Both the position numbers and the translations under genes were made by a program. Of a DNA stretch of 64,000 nucleotides, positions 8,852-17,055 are shown piece by piece (the first letter of the stretch is position 1; every line of letters begins with the position of its first letter). The notes under the pieces were generated by a model. That model saw nothing but the letters and a program-made list of their open reading frames with translations. It had not been told where the DNA came from and made no database searches. Source of the DNA: Thauera aromatica_A (lineage in GTDB: Bacteria > Pseudomonadota > Gammaproteobacteria > Burkholderiales > Rhodocyclaceae). The DNA is taken from NCBI RefSeq assembly GCF_023093595.1, contig NZ_JALLIK010000106.1:117448-181447 (forward strand), written 5' to 3'.

Positions 8852-9586
8852 TTAGCCGGGAATCGTGATGTTCAGGCGGGCGCTTTGGGGATGCCGTTCG
8901 GCGCCGTGCAGCGGGCCGAGGCGTTCGCTCAGCCTGTTGTGAAAAGCGAAGGCAAGCAGGCCGCTGCGGTTGGAGACGCCGAACTTGCCGTAGATCGAGG
9001 TGAGGTGGTTGCGCAGCGTGCTTTCGCTGATGTTGAGGCGGCGGGCGAGGGCTTTGCCGGCATCATCGCTGTGGCGCAGCAGGCAGATCACGATGTCCTG
9101 TTCACGCTCGGTGAGCTGGGCGAGGCGGGCGGCGACGGGGTCGTCGTGGGCGCCGCTGCTGTGGCGTGAGAACTCGACGAAGATGCGCCCGGTAGCGGCG
9201 CGGTCGAGCCAGATCTGGCCGGCGACGACCTTGTCCAGCGCCGCGAGAAACAGTTCGGGTGCGGTAGTGGCGTCGATCACGCCGCGCGCGCCGGCGATCA
9301 CCGCCTGGTCCTGGAGGGCACTGTCGGCAAGGCGGGTGAGGAGCAGTACCGGGACCTGGGGCGCGGCGGCGTGCAGCGCGCCGACGGTGGCGATGGTCCG
9401 AGCAGGAGCGGTGTCGAGATCGAGCAGGACGAGGTCGGCGCGCGCGGCGAGCACGGCCTCGACAGCGCCATCGAGGGTGTCGGCACGGCCGGCGCGGGCG
9501 AAGCGCGGTGCGTGCTGGTCGAGCAGGGTTTCGATGCCATGCACCAGCAGGCGGAAGTCGCTGATCAGGAAAACACGGATCGGCAT
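8852..9586 (-). CDS. LuxR/NarL-type response regulator with degenerate receiver
   Basis: A 244-residue regulator: receiver-like domain at about 1-125, linker, then a LuxR-type helix-turn-helix at about 165-230 (LTEREQDIVICLL, then ISESTLRNHLTSIYGKFGVSNRSGLLAFA). The phospho-acceptor Asp is kept in LVLLDLD. The N-terminal acidic pair is reduced to one Asp (FLISDF instead of VDD), and the conserved Lys region near residue 105 reads GARGVIDATTAPEL, without the usual Lys. Phosphorylation may therefore be weak or absent. No sensor kinase is adjacent. Its neighbours (PilZ and glycine-rich genes downstream, radical SAM gene upstream) suggest but do not show targets. The ATG at 9586 starts the receiver fold directly (MPIRVFLISD). 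Confidence 0.88.
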   Translation of the reverse strand: MPIRVFLISDFRLLVHGIETLLDQHAPRFARAGRADTLDGAVEAVLAARADLVLLDLDTAPARTIATVGALHAAAPQVPVLLLTRLADSALQDQAVIAGARGVIDATTAPELFLAALDKVVAGQIWLDRAATGRIFVEFSRHSSGAHDDPVAARLAQLTEREQDIVICLLRHSDDAGKALARRLNISESTLRNHLTSIYGKFGVSNRSGLLAFAFHNRLSERLGPLHGAERHPQSARLNITIPG

Positions 9587-9776
9587 GGACGTGTGCCTCG
9601 GGACGAATATTGTCGAGCGCCGTTCGGAGGCGAGGGCGGATGCTCTCGTTATTGCAGACGGCGGCGGCAGCCACCAGCCGCAGCCACGGGCGAGTGTGAC
9701 AAAGTACCGCTTCGTCGTCCAATCGCACGGTCGGCTTGTTGCCGTTGCGGATGCCACCGCCGGCGGTGGCGCCGGT

Positions 9777-11729
9777 TCACAACTCCCCCACCTGCAGCGC
9801 CTGGGCGATGAACCGGCGCCCCACCCGCGGCCGCGGCACGCGCTCGTCGAACCACTGGCGCACGTCGGCCTCCAGGCCGATGCCGTGCATGTAATTGTAG
9901 AGTGCCTTGTTGAGCGCCTTGCCGAGGCGGTCGTGGTCGACGCCGGTGGGGTCGATGAAGGCGATGTCGTTGTTCGCGAACGTGACCTTCGGCAGCGGCA
10001 CCAGGGTGACACCGAATTCCTCCGGATTCTTGCCCACCGGCGAATGCACGGTGCACGCGAAGCGGTGGAAGAAGCCCGACTGGATGCAGCCGGCGGCGAA
10101 CAGCTGGCGCACGTATTCGAGCGCATCCACGGTGTCGTGCACGGTCTGGGTCGGGAAGCCGTACATCAGGTAGGCATGGACCAGCACGCCGGCTTCGCTG
10201 AAGGCGTGGGTGACGCGCGCCACCTGCTCCACCGAGACACCCTTCTTCATCAGCTTCAGCAGGCGGTCGGAGGCCACTTCCAGCCCGCCCGAGACCGCGA
10301 TGCAGCCGCTGTCGGCGAGCAGGCGGCACAGTTCGGGCGTGAAGGACTTCTCGAAGCGGATGTTGCCCCACCACGAGATCGCCACCCCGCGCCGCAGCAG
10401 CTCCTCGGCCAGCGCACGCAGGGCTTTCGGCGGCGCCGCCTCGTCGACGAAGTGAAAGCCGCTCTGCCCGGTCTCGGCGATGATCGCCTCGATGCGATCG
10501 ACCAGCACGCTGGCGGCGGCGCCGTCGTAGCGGCCGATGTAGTCGAGGCTGGTGTCGCAGAAGCTGCACTTCTTCCAGTAGCAGCCGTGGGCCACGGTAA
10601 GCTTGTTCCAGCGCCCGTCCGACCACAGCCGGTGCATCGGGTTGAGCATGTCGAGCACCGACAGGTAGCGCTCGAGCGGCAGGCCGTCCCAGGTCGGGGT
10701 GCCGATCTCGGCGAAGGGCACGTCGGGCTCGGCACAGTCGAGATAGCGCACCGCGCCGTCGGCATCGCGCACGAACGTGCGCACCAGGCGCGCGCGCTCG
10801 CGTTTGCCCTGCAGGTGTTCGAGCAGGGCGAGCAGCGGGCGCTCGCCATCGTCCAGAGTGACGTAGTCGAAGTCGTCGAACACGCGCGGCTCGGCCAGTT
10901 CGCGCAGCTCGGTGTTGACGAAGCCGCCGCCGAGCACGGTGACGACTGCGGGGTGGCGCGCCTTGATTGCCCGGGCGATGCGAAAGGCGCCGTACACCGA
11001 ACCGGGAAAGGGGGTGGACACCAGCACCACCTGCGGTGCGTGGCGGGAAACGGCTTCGAGGGCGAGCTCGTTCAGATACGCGTCGACCAGGGTGGGCGGC
11101 GCGGCCAGCGCGGCGGCGAGCGGTTCGAAAGTGGGCTGGCTCATCGCCAGCGACTCGGCGTAGCGGACGAACTCGAAGCGCGCATCGACCGCCTCGCGCA
11201 GCAGGTCGGCAAGTTCGTTGAGGTACAACGTGGCGAGGTGGCGGGCGCGGTCGGCGAGACCGAGCGCGCCGAAGGCCCAGGCCAGCGGATCGCCGCCGTC
11301 GGGATCGTCGGGGTCAAGGTAGGCGTCGAGCACATCGAAGCGCGGCCCTTCGGGCAGGAAAGTGCGGCTGGCGATGCGGTGGGCGAGAGTCGGGTCGCGC
11401 CCCTGGAGAAAGGCGATGGTCGGGCCGATGGTGTAGCGGTAACGGGCGAAATGGTCGAGAAAGCCCTGGACCAGCGGCGTGCGCCGTTTTTTCGGCAGGG
11501 CCTCGGCGCGGGCGCGAATCGCGTCCAGCCCGGCGGGCGACAGCAGGCGCAGCACCAGGGCGAGGGCGAGGTCTTCCTGCACCGCGTCGATGGCGCGCGA
11601 ACGCAGGAAGCCGGTGAGATAGGCGGTGGAGGGGTAGGGCGTGTTGAGCTGCGTCATCGGCGGGATGACGGCGAGCACGCGCAGGCTGGCAGAGGGCATC
11701 GGCGGGGGGAGTGCGGAGACGGCATCCAT
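9777..11729 (-). CDS. B12-binding-type radical SAM protein
   Basis: About 650 residues. The N-terminal half has the Rossmann-like architecture of cobalamin-binding radical SAM proteins: VLVSTPFPGSVYGAFRIARAIK, VTVLGGGFVNTELREL, then a DDGERPLLALLEHL segment. The [4Fe-4S] motif is CYWKKCSFC in mid-protein, followed by SGFHFVDEAAPP, GGLEVASDRLLKLMKKG and VHAYLMYGFPTQT, which are typical radical SAM core strands. The reaction is unknown to me; no substrate-specific neighbour is present. The start is uncertain: ATG codons at 11699, 11729 and 11750 are all in frame and none has a clear ribosome-binding site, so the N-terminus may shift by 10 residues either way. Confidence 0.85.
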   Translation of the reverse strand: MDAVSALPPPMPSASLRVLAVIPPMTQLNTPYPSTAYLTGFLRSRAIDAVQEDLALALVLRLLSPAGLDAIRARAEALPKKRRTPLVQGFLDHFARYRYTIGPTIAFLQGRDPTLAHRIASRTFLPEGPRFDVLDAYLDPDDPDGGDPLAWAFGALGLADRARHLATLYLNELADLLREAVDARFEFVRYAESLAMSQPTFEPLAAALAAPPTLVDAYLNELALEAVSRHAPQVVLVSTPFPGSVYGAFRIARAIKARHPAVVTVLGGGFVNTELRELAEPRVFDDFDYVTLDDGERPLLALLEHLQGKRERARLVRTFVRDADGAVRYLDCAEPDVPFAEIGTPTWDGLPLERYLSVLDMLNPMHRLWSDGRWNKLTVAHGCYWKKCSFCDTSLDYIGRYDGAAASVLVDRIEAIIAETGQSGFHFVDEAAPPKALRALAEELLRRGVAISWWGNIRFEKSFTPELCRLLADSGCIAVSGGLEVASDRLLKLMKKGVSVEQVARVTHAFSEAGVLVHAYLMYGFPTQTVHDTVDALEYVRQLFAAGCIQSGFFHRFACTVHSPVGKNPEEFGVTLVPLPKVTFANNDIAFIDPTGVDHDRLGKALNKALYNYMHGIGLEADVRQWFDERVPRPRVGRRFIAQALQVGEL

Positions 11730-11793
11730 ATCCGGGAGCCGGATCGGCATCAACCCATGGATTCGAGAGGCCGCCTTTCGATCCAGGATGGCT

Positions 11794-12252
11794 TCAGCGC
11801 GTCGTCTCGCCCGCGGCCGGATGGTCGAGGCGGCGTTCCTCGACCGGCGCCGGCGCCGCGCCGCTCTCGGCCACGTCCGCTTTCGGGCGCACGCTTTCGA
11901 TCGCGTCCTTGCCCGCTTCTTTGAGCCGCTGAGCGGCATCACGCGTGGCTTCGGCAATGCGCTGCGCTGCATGTTCGGCCGCTTCCTTGGCATCGCGCAC
12001 CGCTTCTTCCTTGCCTGCCGCCTCGACTTCGTCGCGCACCTTCTGCTCGGAAGTTTCGACGATCGCCTGCGCTGCGGCGGCGCCGGCTTCACCGAGCTTC
12101 TTCGCCGCTTCACCCGCCTTGTCCAGGGCCTCACGCGCGGCGGCGGCCGCTTCGGCTGCGGATTTTTCCGCCTTTTCCGCCGGAGTGTCGGGAGCACAGG
12201 CGGCGAGCAGGATGCTGGCCGGAACGGCAAGAGCGAGAATCAGGGGCTTCAT
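11794..12252 (-). CDS. Small Ala/Glu/Lys-rich lipoprotein
   Basis: A 152-residue predicted lipoprotein: signal peptide MKPLILALAVPASILLAAC with a lipobox (LAAC) and Cys19 as the lipidated residue. Residues 25-125 are almost entirely Ala, Glu, Lys, Asp and Arg in a heptad-like pattern, predicting one long amphipathic helix or coiled coil (for example DKAGEAAKKLGEAGAAAAQ). The Pro/Ala-rich C-terminus looks disordered. Residue 20 is Ala, so sorting to the outer membrane is expected. Function unknown; it lies between efp and the radical SAM gene, all leftward, but a terminator separates it from efp. Confidence 0.8.
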   Translation of the reverse strand: MKPLILALAVPASILLAACAPDTPAEKAEKSAAEAAAAAREALDKAGEAAKKLGEAGAAAAQAIVETSEQKVRDEVEAAGKEEAVRDAKEAAEHAAQRIAEATRDAAQRLKEAGKDAIESVRPKADVAESGAAPAPVEERRLDHPAAGETTR

Positions 12253-12334
12253 GGCAGAGCGCTCGGGGAGTGGATCGAAATCGGTGACACCGTGCGCAGA
12301 AAGACCGCGCTGGAGACGCGCAGTTCGGCACAGC

Positions 12335-12364
12335 CAAAAACAAAAGGGCCGCGCGGGCCCTTTT
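12335..12364 (-). terminator. Rho-independent terminator of efp
   Basis: On the minus strand a stem AAAAGGGCC / GGCCCTTTT closes a short CG-rich loop and is followed by GTTTTTGG. It lies just after the efp stop at 12384, so efp transcription should end before the lipoprotein gene. Confidence 0.85.
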
Positions 12365-12383
12365 GGCGATGGAACGGCGGCAC

Positions 12384-12941
12384 TTACTTGACGCGGTTCT
12401 TGTACTCGTCGGTGCGGGTGTCGATTTCGATCTTGTCACCGATTTCGACGAAGGCCGGCACCGGCAGCTCGAAACCGGTCGAGATCCTGGCCGGCTTCAA
12501 GACCTTGCCCGAAGTGTCGCCCTTGACCGCGGGTTCGGTATAGACGACTTCGCGCACCACGCTGTTGGGCAGTTCGACCGAGATCGCCTTGCCGTTGTAG
12601 AACACCACTTCGCACTGCAGGCCGTCTTCGAGGTACTTGAGCGCATCGGTCATGTTGTCGGCTTCGACTTCGTACTGCTCGTAGTCGGCGTCCATGAACA
12701 CGTACATCGGGTCGGCGAAGTAGGAGTAGGTGACTTCCTTGCGCTCGAGGACGACGACTTCGAACTTGTCGTCGGCCTTGTACACCGACTCGGACGGCGC
12801 GCCGGTGAGCAGGTTCTTGAGCTTCATCTTGACGACCGCGGAGTTGCGGCCGGATTTGTTGTATTCGGCCTTCTGCACCACCAGCGGGTCGCTGCCGACC
12901 ATGATGACGTTGCCCGAGCGGAGTTCCTGAGCGGTTTTCAT
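12384..12941 (-). CDS. efp: Elongation factor P (Arg32 type)
   Basis: A 185-residue EF-P, which relieves ribosome stalling at polyproline. The tip residue of domain I is Arg32 (KSGRNSAVVKMK), not the Lys34 of the E. coli type. Arg32 EF-Ps are rhamnosylated by EarP using dTDP-L-rhamnose, and earP lies directly upstream (66 bp gap) in the same direction. Domains I-III are complete, ending IDTRTDEYKNRVK. A terminator follows. Confidence 0.98.
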   Translation of the reverse strand: MKTAQELRSGNVIMVGSDPLVVQKAEYNKSGRNSAVVKMKLKNLLTGAPSESVYKADDKFEVVVLERKEVTYSYFADPMYVFMDADYEQYEVEADNMTDALKYLEDGLQCEVVFYNGKAISVELPNSVVREVVYTEPAVKGDTSGKVLKPARISTGFELPVPAFVEIGDKIEIDTRTDEYKNRVK

Positions 12942-13007
12942 GCTGTTTCCTGAGATGAGCGGCGCGGCTCCGGGGCCGCACGTGCTTGAAAATTCAAGCG
13001 CGCGATT

Positions 13008-14189
13008 CTACCCCGTGACGGCCTCGATGTGGGAACAGAATCTGGTCAAGCGTGTAACGAGATCTTCCCCGGCCGCCAGGCGCCCGCACCAGTGGCGGGC
13101 GTGGGCATCGAGCGCCGGCAAGGCCTCGGAAAACGCCGGCCAGGCCTGCGCCAGCGCGGCAGCACTGGTGCCGAAGCCGTTCCACGCCTGCCACAGGGCG
13201 ACCAGGGCCGCGGCCGGCGCGGGTGCCACGCCGGCCAGATAGCGGCCGAGGAAGGCATCGAGCTTGTCGCGATGCGCCGCCCCGGCCTGCGGGTAGATCT
13301 GCCAGACGAAGGGTTTCGCCGCCCACTGCGCACGCACGAAGGAATCCTCGCCGCGGACGAAATTCAGATCGCACGCCCACAGCAGCTCGTCGTAGCCGGC
13401 CTGGTCGGTAAATGGCAGCACCTGCACCCCCAGGCGGCCGCGCTGCAGGCGATCGCCCGCCCGCAGCGCGTCGACACCGAGCGCGCGCGCCAGGTCGCCG
13501 AGCACGCGCGACTCCGGCACCCGCAGCTCGATCGCCCGGCTCCCGCCCTGCCAGGCACCGATCAGCGCCGCCAGGCCGGGCTGCTCGTAGGCGAACAGCG
13601 ACACCCACAGGCTGTCCTCCGCCACCGGCCCGCGCCCTGCCCGCCACGCCGCACGGCGGACAGGATCGGCAACGAAGGCATCGCGCCGCGCCAACAGGTC
13701 GGCTTCGCGCAGCAGTCCGCCGCTGTCCGTATCGAAGCCGGGAAAGAAAAAATGCTTCACCAGGGGCAGGCGCGGATGGGGCGAAGCCAGGCCGTGGCAG
13801 CCTGCCACCCAGTCCTCCGCCGACAGGTATTCGAGGTTGATCCACACCGGGCGCCGGGCCTGGCGCGCCATCGCCTGCAGATGCGCCTCCGGCAGCTCGC
13901 AGGCGAAGGCCTCGATGACGATTTCACCGGGCACGAGCACGGGAAAAGCTTCGCCCCAGCGGCGCAGCTCCACTCCCGCGACCACGCCCCCACGGTCGGG
14001 ATCGATCGCCCGCGCCGGCGGACAGATGCGCCCGAGCACCGACCAGTCATCGACCCAGAGCCGGACCGCGCCTTCCCCGCGCAGAGCCAGATCACAGGCC
14101 AGCCGCCAGCAGACGCCGATATCCCCAAAGTTATCCACAACCTGGCAGAAGATTTCCCAACGGGGTCGGGAATTTTCGGGCAAAGACAT
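13008..14189 (-). CDS. earP: EF-P arginine rhamnosyltransferase EarP
   Basis: A 393-residue glycosyltransferase that transfers rhamnose from dTDP-rhamnose to Arg32 of EF-P. The N-terminus carries the family motif FCQVVDNFGDIGVCWRLA; Asp19 and Asp23 match the two catalytic aspartates reported for EarP. The nucleotide-sugar-binding region near the C-terminus includes LPFTDQAGYDELLWACDLNFVRGEDSFVRAQWAAKPFVW. Two adjacent ATG codons (14189 and 14192) are possible starts, with AGGA about 12 bases upstream; longer reading back to 14336 lacks family similarity. A DnaA box sits inside the first codons (14131-14139). Pairing with efp strongly supports function. Confidence 0.96.
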   Translation of the reverse strand: MSLPENSRPRWEIFCQVVDNFGDIGVCWRLACDLALRGEGAVRLWVDDWSVLGRICPPARAIDPDRGGVVAGVELRRWGEAFPVLVPGEIVIEAFACELPEAHLQAMARQARRPVWINLEYLSAEDWVAGCHGLASPHPRLPLVKHFFFPGFDTDSGGLLREADLLARRDAFVADPVRRAAWRAGRGPVAEDSLWVSLFAYEQPGLAALIGAWQGGSRAIELRVPESRVLGDLARALGVDALRAGDRLQRGRLGVQVLPFTDQAGYDELLWACDLNFVRGEDSFVRAQWAAKPFVWQIYPQAGAAHRDKLDAFLGRYLAGVAPAPAAALVALWQAWNGFGTSAAALAQAWPAFSEALPALDAHARHWCGRLAAGEDLVTRLTRFCSHIEAVTG

Positions 14190-14430
14190 CATTTCGGTGA
14201 GCAATCCTGGGAAAAGAGGCAGGAGAATATGTGGACAACCGGACAAATCCGCAAACCGGAAAAAAGCATGGACATTTCGCGCACACGGGACGAACCGCCT
14301 TGCCAACCTCTTGTTCCATGGTTCAAACGCTGCCACGGAAAGGGCACAGCCGACTTATCCACAGATTTTGGCCGACTGTTTACTTCTTTGTTATTTAAAT
14401 AAATAGAAAAACAGAAGAACAAAACACGAT
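14131..14430. other. DnaA-box cluster with AT-rich tract (candidate origin or DnaA-titration locus)
   Basis: Perfect DnaA boxes TTATCCACA lie at 14131-14139 and 14355-14363, and a one-mismatch box TGTGGACAA (complement TTGTCCACA) at 14230-14238. A strongly AT-rich tract follows at about 14379-14426, including the palindrome TTATTTAAATAA. The gene-free gap is 14190-14595. Genes diverge from it (earP-efp leftward, outer membrane protein gene rightward). It could be a replication origin element, a DnaA-titrating site, or DnaA-controlled promoters. Confidence 0.55.
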
Positions 14431-14595
14431 GCTGCGAAGCACGCCCCAAGGCCCGCCGGAGCAAACCCGACATCATTTCGAAAGCGTAGAATGCCCGACA
14501 GAAGCTCTTCGATATGCAGGACCGGGCCGGCGCACCGCAGCGGGCAGCGGCAGCTGGATGGCAGTTGGCAATCTCAGCGCTTGGGGGACATCATC

Positions 14596-15576
14596 GTGAC
14601 GCCACGACACGCTATTCCTTGCCTTTTCCTGCTTCTCGTCCCCACCGGATCCGCAGTCGCTCAGCTCGGCCTGTCTCCCCCGGCGACTACGACCCCCCGC
14701 GAAAATGAAGACGCGCAGGAAACCGGCCTGCTCGAGCAGACCCGGACGAAAGTGCGCGGCTTGACGGTGTGGCTGGGGGAAACGGTGAATGACTGGTTCG
14801 GCGACCGTCCCTTCGAAGACGGCGGCAAAGTGACCCACGGCCGGTTGGGGCTGCGCTTGCTCTGGCGCCAGGACGAAGGCTGGGACACCAACGTGCGCCT
14901 GCGCGCCCGCTTCGATCTGCCCAACCTGCGCGAGAAGGCCTACATCTTCCTTGGCCGCCAGAACGAGCGCGAACTGGTCACCGACCAGCCGGAAACCTTC
15001 ACCCGCGAGCAGCAGCTACTGCAAGAACGGCGCAAAGAGGATCAGAGCGGCTTCATCGGGCTCGGCTACGCCTTGCGCCGGAACATCGACCTGCGTGCGG
15101 GGGTGCGCGGCGGCTACAAGGTCTATGCCCAGGCCCGCCTGCGCAAGCAGTGGGCCTTGTCGGTACAGGACCGGATCGAGTTCAGGGAAACGGTGTTCTG
15201 GACGGTCAAGGACCATTTCGGCTCGACCACGTCGTTCAACTACGAGCACGCCTTCACTCCGGCGCTGGCGTTGCACTGGCAGAACGCGGCCACGATCACC
15301 AAGGAAACCGACGGCTTCGCCTGGTCGAGCAGCCTCGGCCTGTTCAGGCAATTCGGCGATCAGCGCGTACTCTCGGGCGAGCTCGTCGCAACCGGCGAAA
15401 CCGGGATGCGGGACAAGCTCAGCGAATACGGCGTGCGCGTCAAATGGCAGCAGCCGGTGTATCGGGACTGGCTGATCGGCGAATTGATCGCCGGCCATTT
15501 CTGGCCGAAGGGCGACGAAGAGCCCGAACGCGAGCAGCGCTGGGCGGTCGGGGCCAACCTCGAAATGCGCTTCTGA
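14596..15576 (+). CDS. Predicted outer membrane beta-barrel protein
   Basis: A 326-residue exported protein with a GTG start at 14596, placed 8 bases after GGGGGA and directly before a signal peptide (VTPRHAIPCLFLLLVPTGSAVAQ). From about residue 85 it shows alternating beta-strand pattern (LRLLWRQ..., VRLRARFDL, AYIFLGRQ, FIGLGYALRR, LRAGVRGGYK) and ends LEMRF, with a C-terminal Phe as in outer membrane barrels recognised by BamA. I do not recognise the family; no ligand is suggested. It is preceded by the AT-rich DnaA-box region and converges with the rsuA-like gene 9 bp away. Confidence 0.75.
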   Translation: MTPRHAIPCLFLLLVPTGSAVAQLGLSPPATTTPRENEDAQETGLLEQTRTKVRGLTVWLGETVNDWFGDRPFEDGGKVTHGRLGLRLLWRQDEGWDTNVRLRARFDLPNLREKAYIFLGRQNERELVTDQPETFTREQQLLQERRKEDQSGFIGLGYALRRNIDLRAGVRGGYKVYAQARLRKQWALSVQDRIEFRETVFWTVKDHFGSTTSFNYEHAFTPALALHWQNAATITKETDGFAWSSSLGLFRQFGDQRVLSGELVATGETGMRDKLSEYGVRVKWQQPVYRDWLIGELIAGHFWPKGDEEPEREQRWAVGANLEMRF

Positions 15577-15585
15577 ACCGGTGCT

Positions 15586-16323
15586 TCAGGCCGGATCGCG
15601 GTCGTAGTCCGCGAGTTGGCGCAGATCGGCCGCTTCCAGCCAGCGCCATTGCCCGGGAGCGAGCCCGGCATCCAGTTCCAGGCCGCCGACGCGGCTGCGG
15701 TGGAGCGCTTCGACGCGGTTGCCGGCGGCGCCGATCATGCGCTTGACCTGATGGTACTTGCCTTCGCGGATCGTCAGCCGCAAGGTCGTCGGGCTGGTGA
15801 GCACACAGGCCGTGGCGGCGATCGGTTCCGGTTCGTCGTGGAGCTGGACGCCGCCCAGCAGGGTGGCGACGAAGGCTTCGTCCACCGCATGCTTCAGCGT
15901 CACCTCATAGACCTTGGGGGTGCGCTTCTTGCCCGAGCTCCACTGGTGGATGAACTGGCCGTCGTCCGACAGCAGCAGCAGCCCGGTGGTGTCCTGGTCC
16001 AGCCTGCCGATGCACTGCACGCCGCGTTCCAGCAGCTGCGCAGGTAGCAGGGTGAACACCGAAGGGTGGAAAGTGGGCTTGTGCGAGCATTCGTAGCCCG
16101 CCGGTTTGTGCAGCACGATGTAGGCTTGGGCGCGAAAGTGCCAGACCTTGCCATCGACGCTGAATTCGAGCCCGGGCGAACCATCGCTGCTGCCGGGGTC
16201 GAATTCGGCATGGGGTGTATCGCAGACGGCGCCGGCCACGCTGACGTAGCCGCTGCGGACCAGGGCGCGGCATTCCTTGCGGCTGCCGAAGCCCTGGGCA
16301 TGGAGAAGTCGTTCGAGTTGCAT
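15586..16323 (-). CDS. rsuA: 16S rRNA pseudouridine synthase, RsuA family
   Basis: A 245-residue pseudouridine synthase. An S4-like RNA-binding domain (about 1-60: MQLERLLHAQGFGSRKECRALV) precedes the catalytic domain with the aspartate motif GRLDQDTTGLLLLSDDG. The C-terminal parts LTIREGKYHQVKRM and ALHRSRVGGLELDAGLAPGQ closely follow E. coli RsuA, which modifies U516 of 16S rRNA; RluE/RluF-type alternatives cannot be fully excluded. ATG codons at 16323 and 16332 are both possible; the shorter gives the family-like start. Confidence 0.88.
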   Translation of the reverse strand: MQLERLLHAQGFGSRKECRALVRSGYVSVAGAVCDTPHAEFDPGSSDGSPGLEFSVDGKVWHFRAQAYIVLHKPAGYECSHKPTFHPSVFTLLPAQLLERGVQCIGRLDQDTTGLLLLSDDGQFIHQWSSGKKRTPKVYEVTLKHAVDEAFVATLLGGVQLHDEPEPIAATACVLTSPTTLRLTIREGKYHQVKRMIGAAGNRVEALHRSRVGGLELDAGLAPGQWRWLEAADLRQLADYDRDPA

Positions 16324-16468
16324 GGCGCGCATGTTATCCCGGCTGCGCGCCGGTGCGGGGTAAACTGCGCCCCTGCCCGTCGTCGGGGAAGCCTCATCCG
16401 CCCCGGATTCGCCGGCTTCCTCCGGCGCAGAGCGGTGCACGGCACCGTGGCCCCGGGGCGTTCCGGAG

Positions 16469-16942
16469 ATGGATTTGAAATTCGAGCACCTGATCGAGGT
16501 CAATGACCTCGCCAATCCCCTGCAGACCCTGCTGACGCGTGAAGAGCTGTGGTTCGGCCTGCTGTGCCGGGCCGAGGACGCGCGCGCCTTCCTCCCCGGC
16601 CTCGAAGCCTGCCGCATCGTCGAACGCAGCGACACCACCATGGTGCGCAGCCTGCACTTCGGCCACGCCGTGATCCGCGACCGGGTCACGTTCGAGCCGC
16701 TGCAATGGATCCGCTTCGAGTCCGAAGCGACGCCCGAACACGCCGGCGGCAGCCTGACGATCAGTATCGAGGAGCCTGAGCAAGGCGCCCTCTTCCTGCG
16801 CTTTTGCTATCGCACGACGCTGCCCGAAGGCGGCGAGGATGGACGCTATGCCGAGTTCGTGCGCGCGGCCTACCACCAGTCCGACGTCGATACCGTGCGC
16901 GTCATCCGCATGATCGCCGAATCCGGCGGCCTGCAGCAGTAA
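16469..16942 (+). CDS. SRPBCC-fold protein (DUF1857/AtaL-like)
   Basis: A 157-residue START/Bet v1-fold protein of the DUF1857 type, for which no function is known to me. It starts MDLKFEHLIEVND, keeps the mid-domain segment TFEPLQWIRFE, and ends with the amphipathic helix ...VRAAYHQSDVDTVRVIRMIAE. It lacks any enzymatic motif and probably binds a small hydrophobic ligand. It is divergent from rsuA and is followed by a large inverted repeat. Confidence 0.75.
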   Translation: MDLKFEHLIEVNDLANPLQTLLTREELWFGLLCRAEDARAFLPGLEACRIVERSDTTMVRSLHFGHAVIRDRVTFEPLQWIRFESEATPEHAGGSLTISIEEPEQGALFLRFCYRTTLPEGGEDGRYAEFVRAAYHQSDVDTVRVIRMIAESGGLQQ

Positions 16943-16953
16943 GCCTTTTCCCC

Positions 16954-16995
16954 GCATGCCTGCACTGCGCCGCAGTGGGTGCAGTGCAGGCATGC
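16954..16995. terminator. 15-bp perfect inverted repeat
   Basis: GCATGCCTGCACTGC (16954-16968) and GCAGTGCAGGCATGC (16981-16995) are exact complements around a 12-base loop, in the gap between the DUF1857 gene and rdgC. No T-run follows, so it may be a terminator, an mRNA-stability hairpin, or a protein-binding palindrome for rdgC. Confidence 0.5.
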
Positions 16996-17055
16996 GTGCG
17001 CACCGCGCACCGTTTCGTTTTCCCTTCCCCTCAGTCCAACAGGAATGACACGCCG

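Noticed and set aside
9000..11924. A 974-codon frame on the plus strand
   Set aside because: It lies opposite the LuxR and radical SAM genes, whose motifs are clear; the translation is Arg/Gly/Ala-rich with no recognisable domain, as expected of a high-GC shadow frame.
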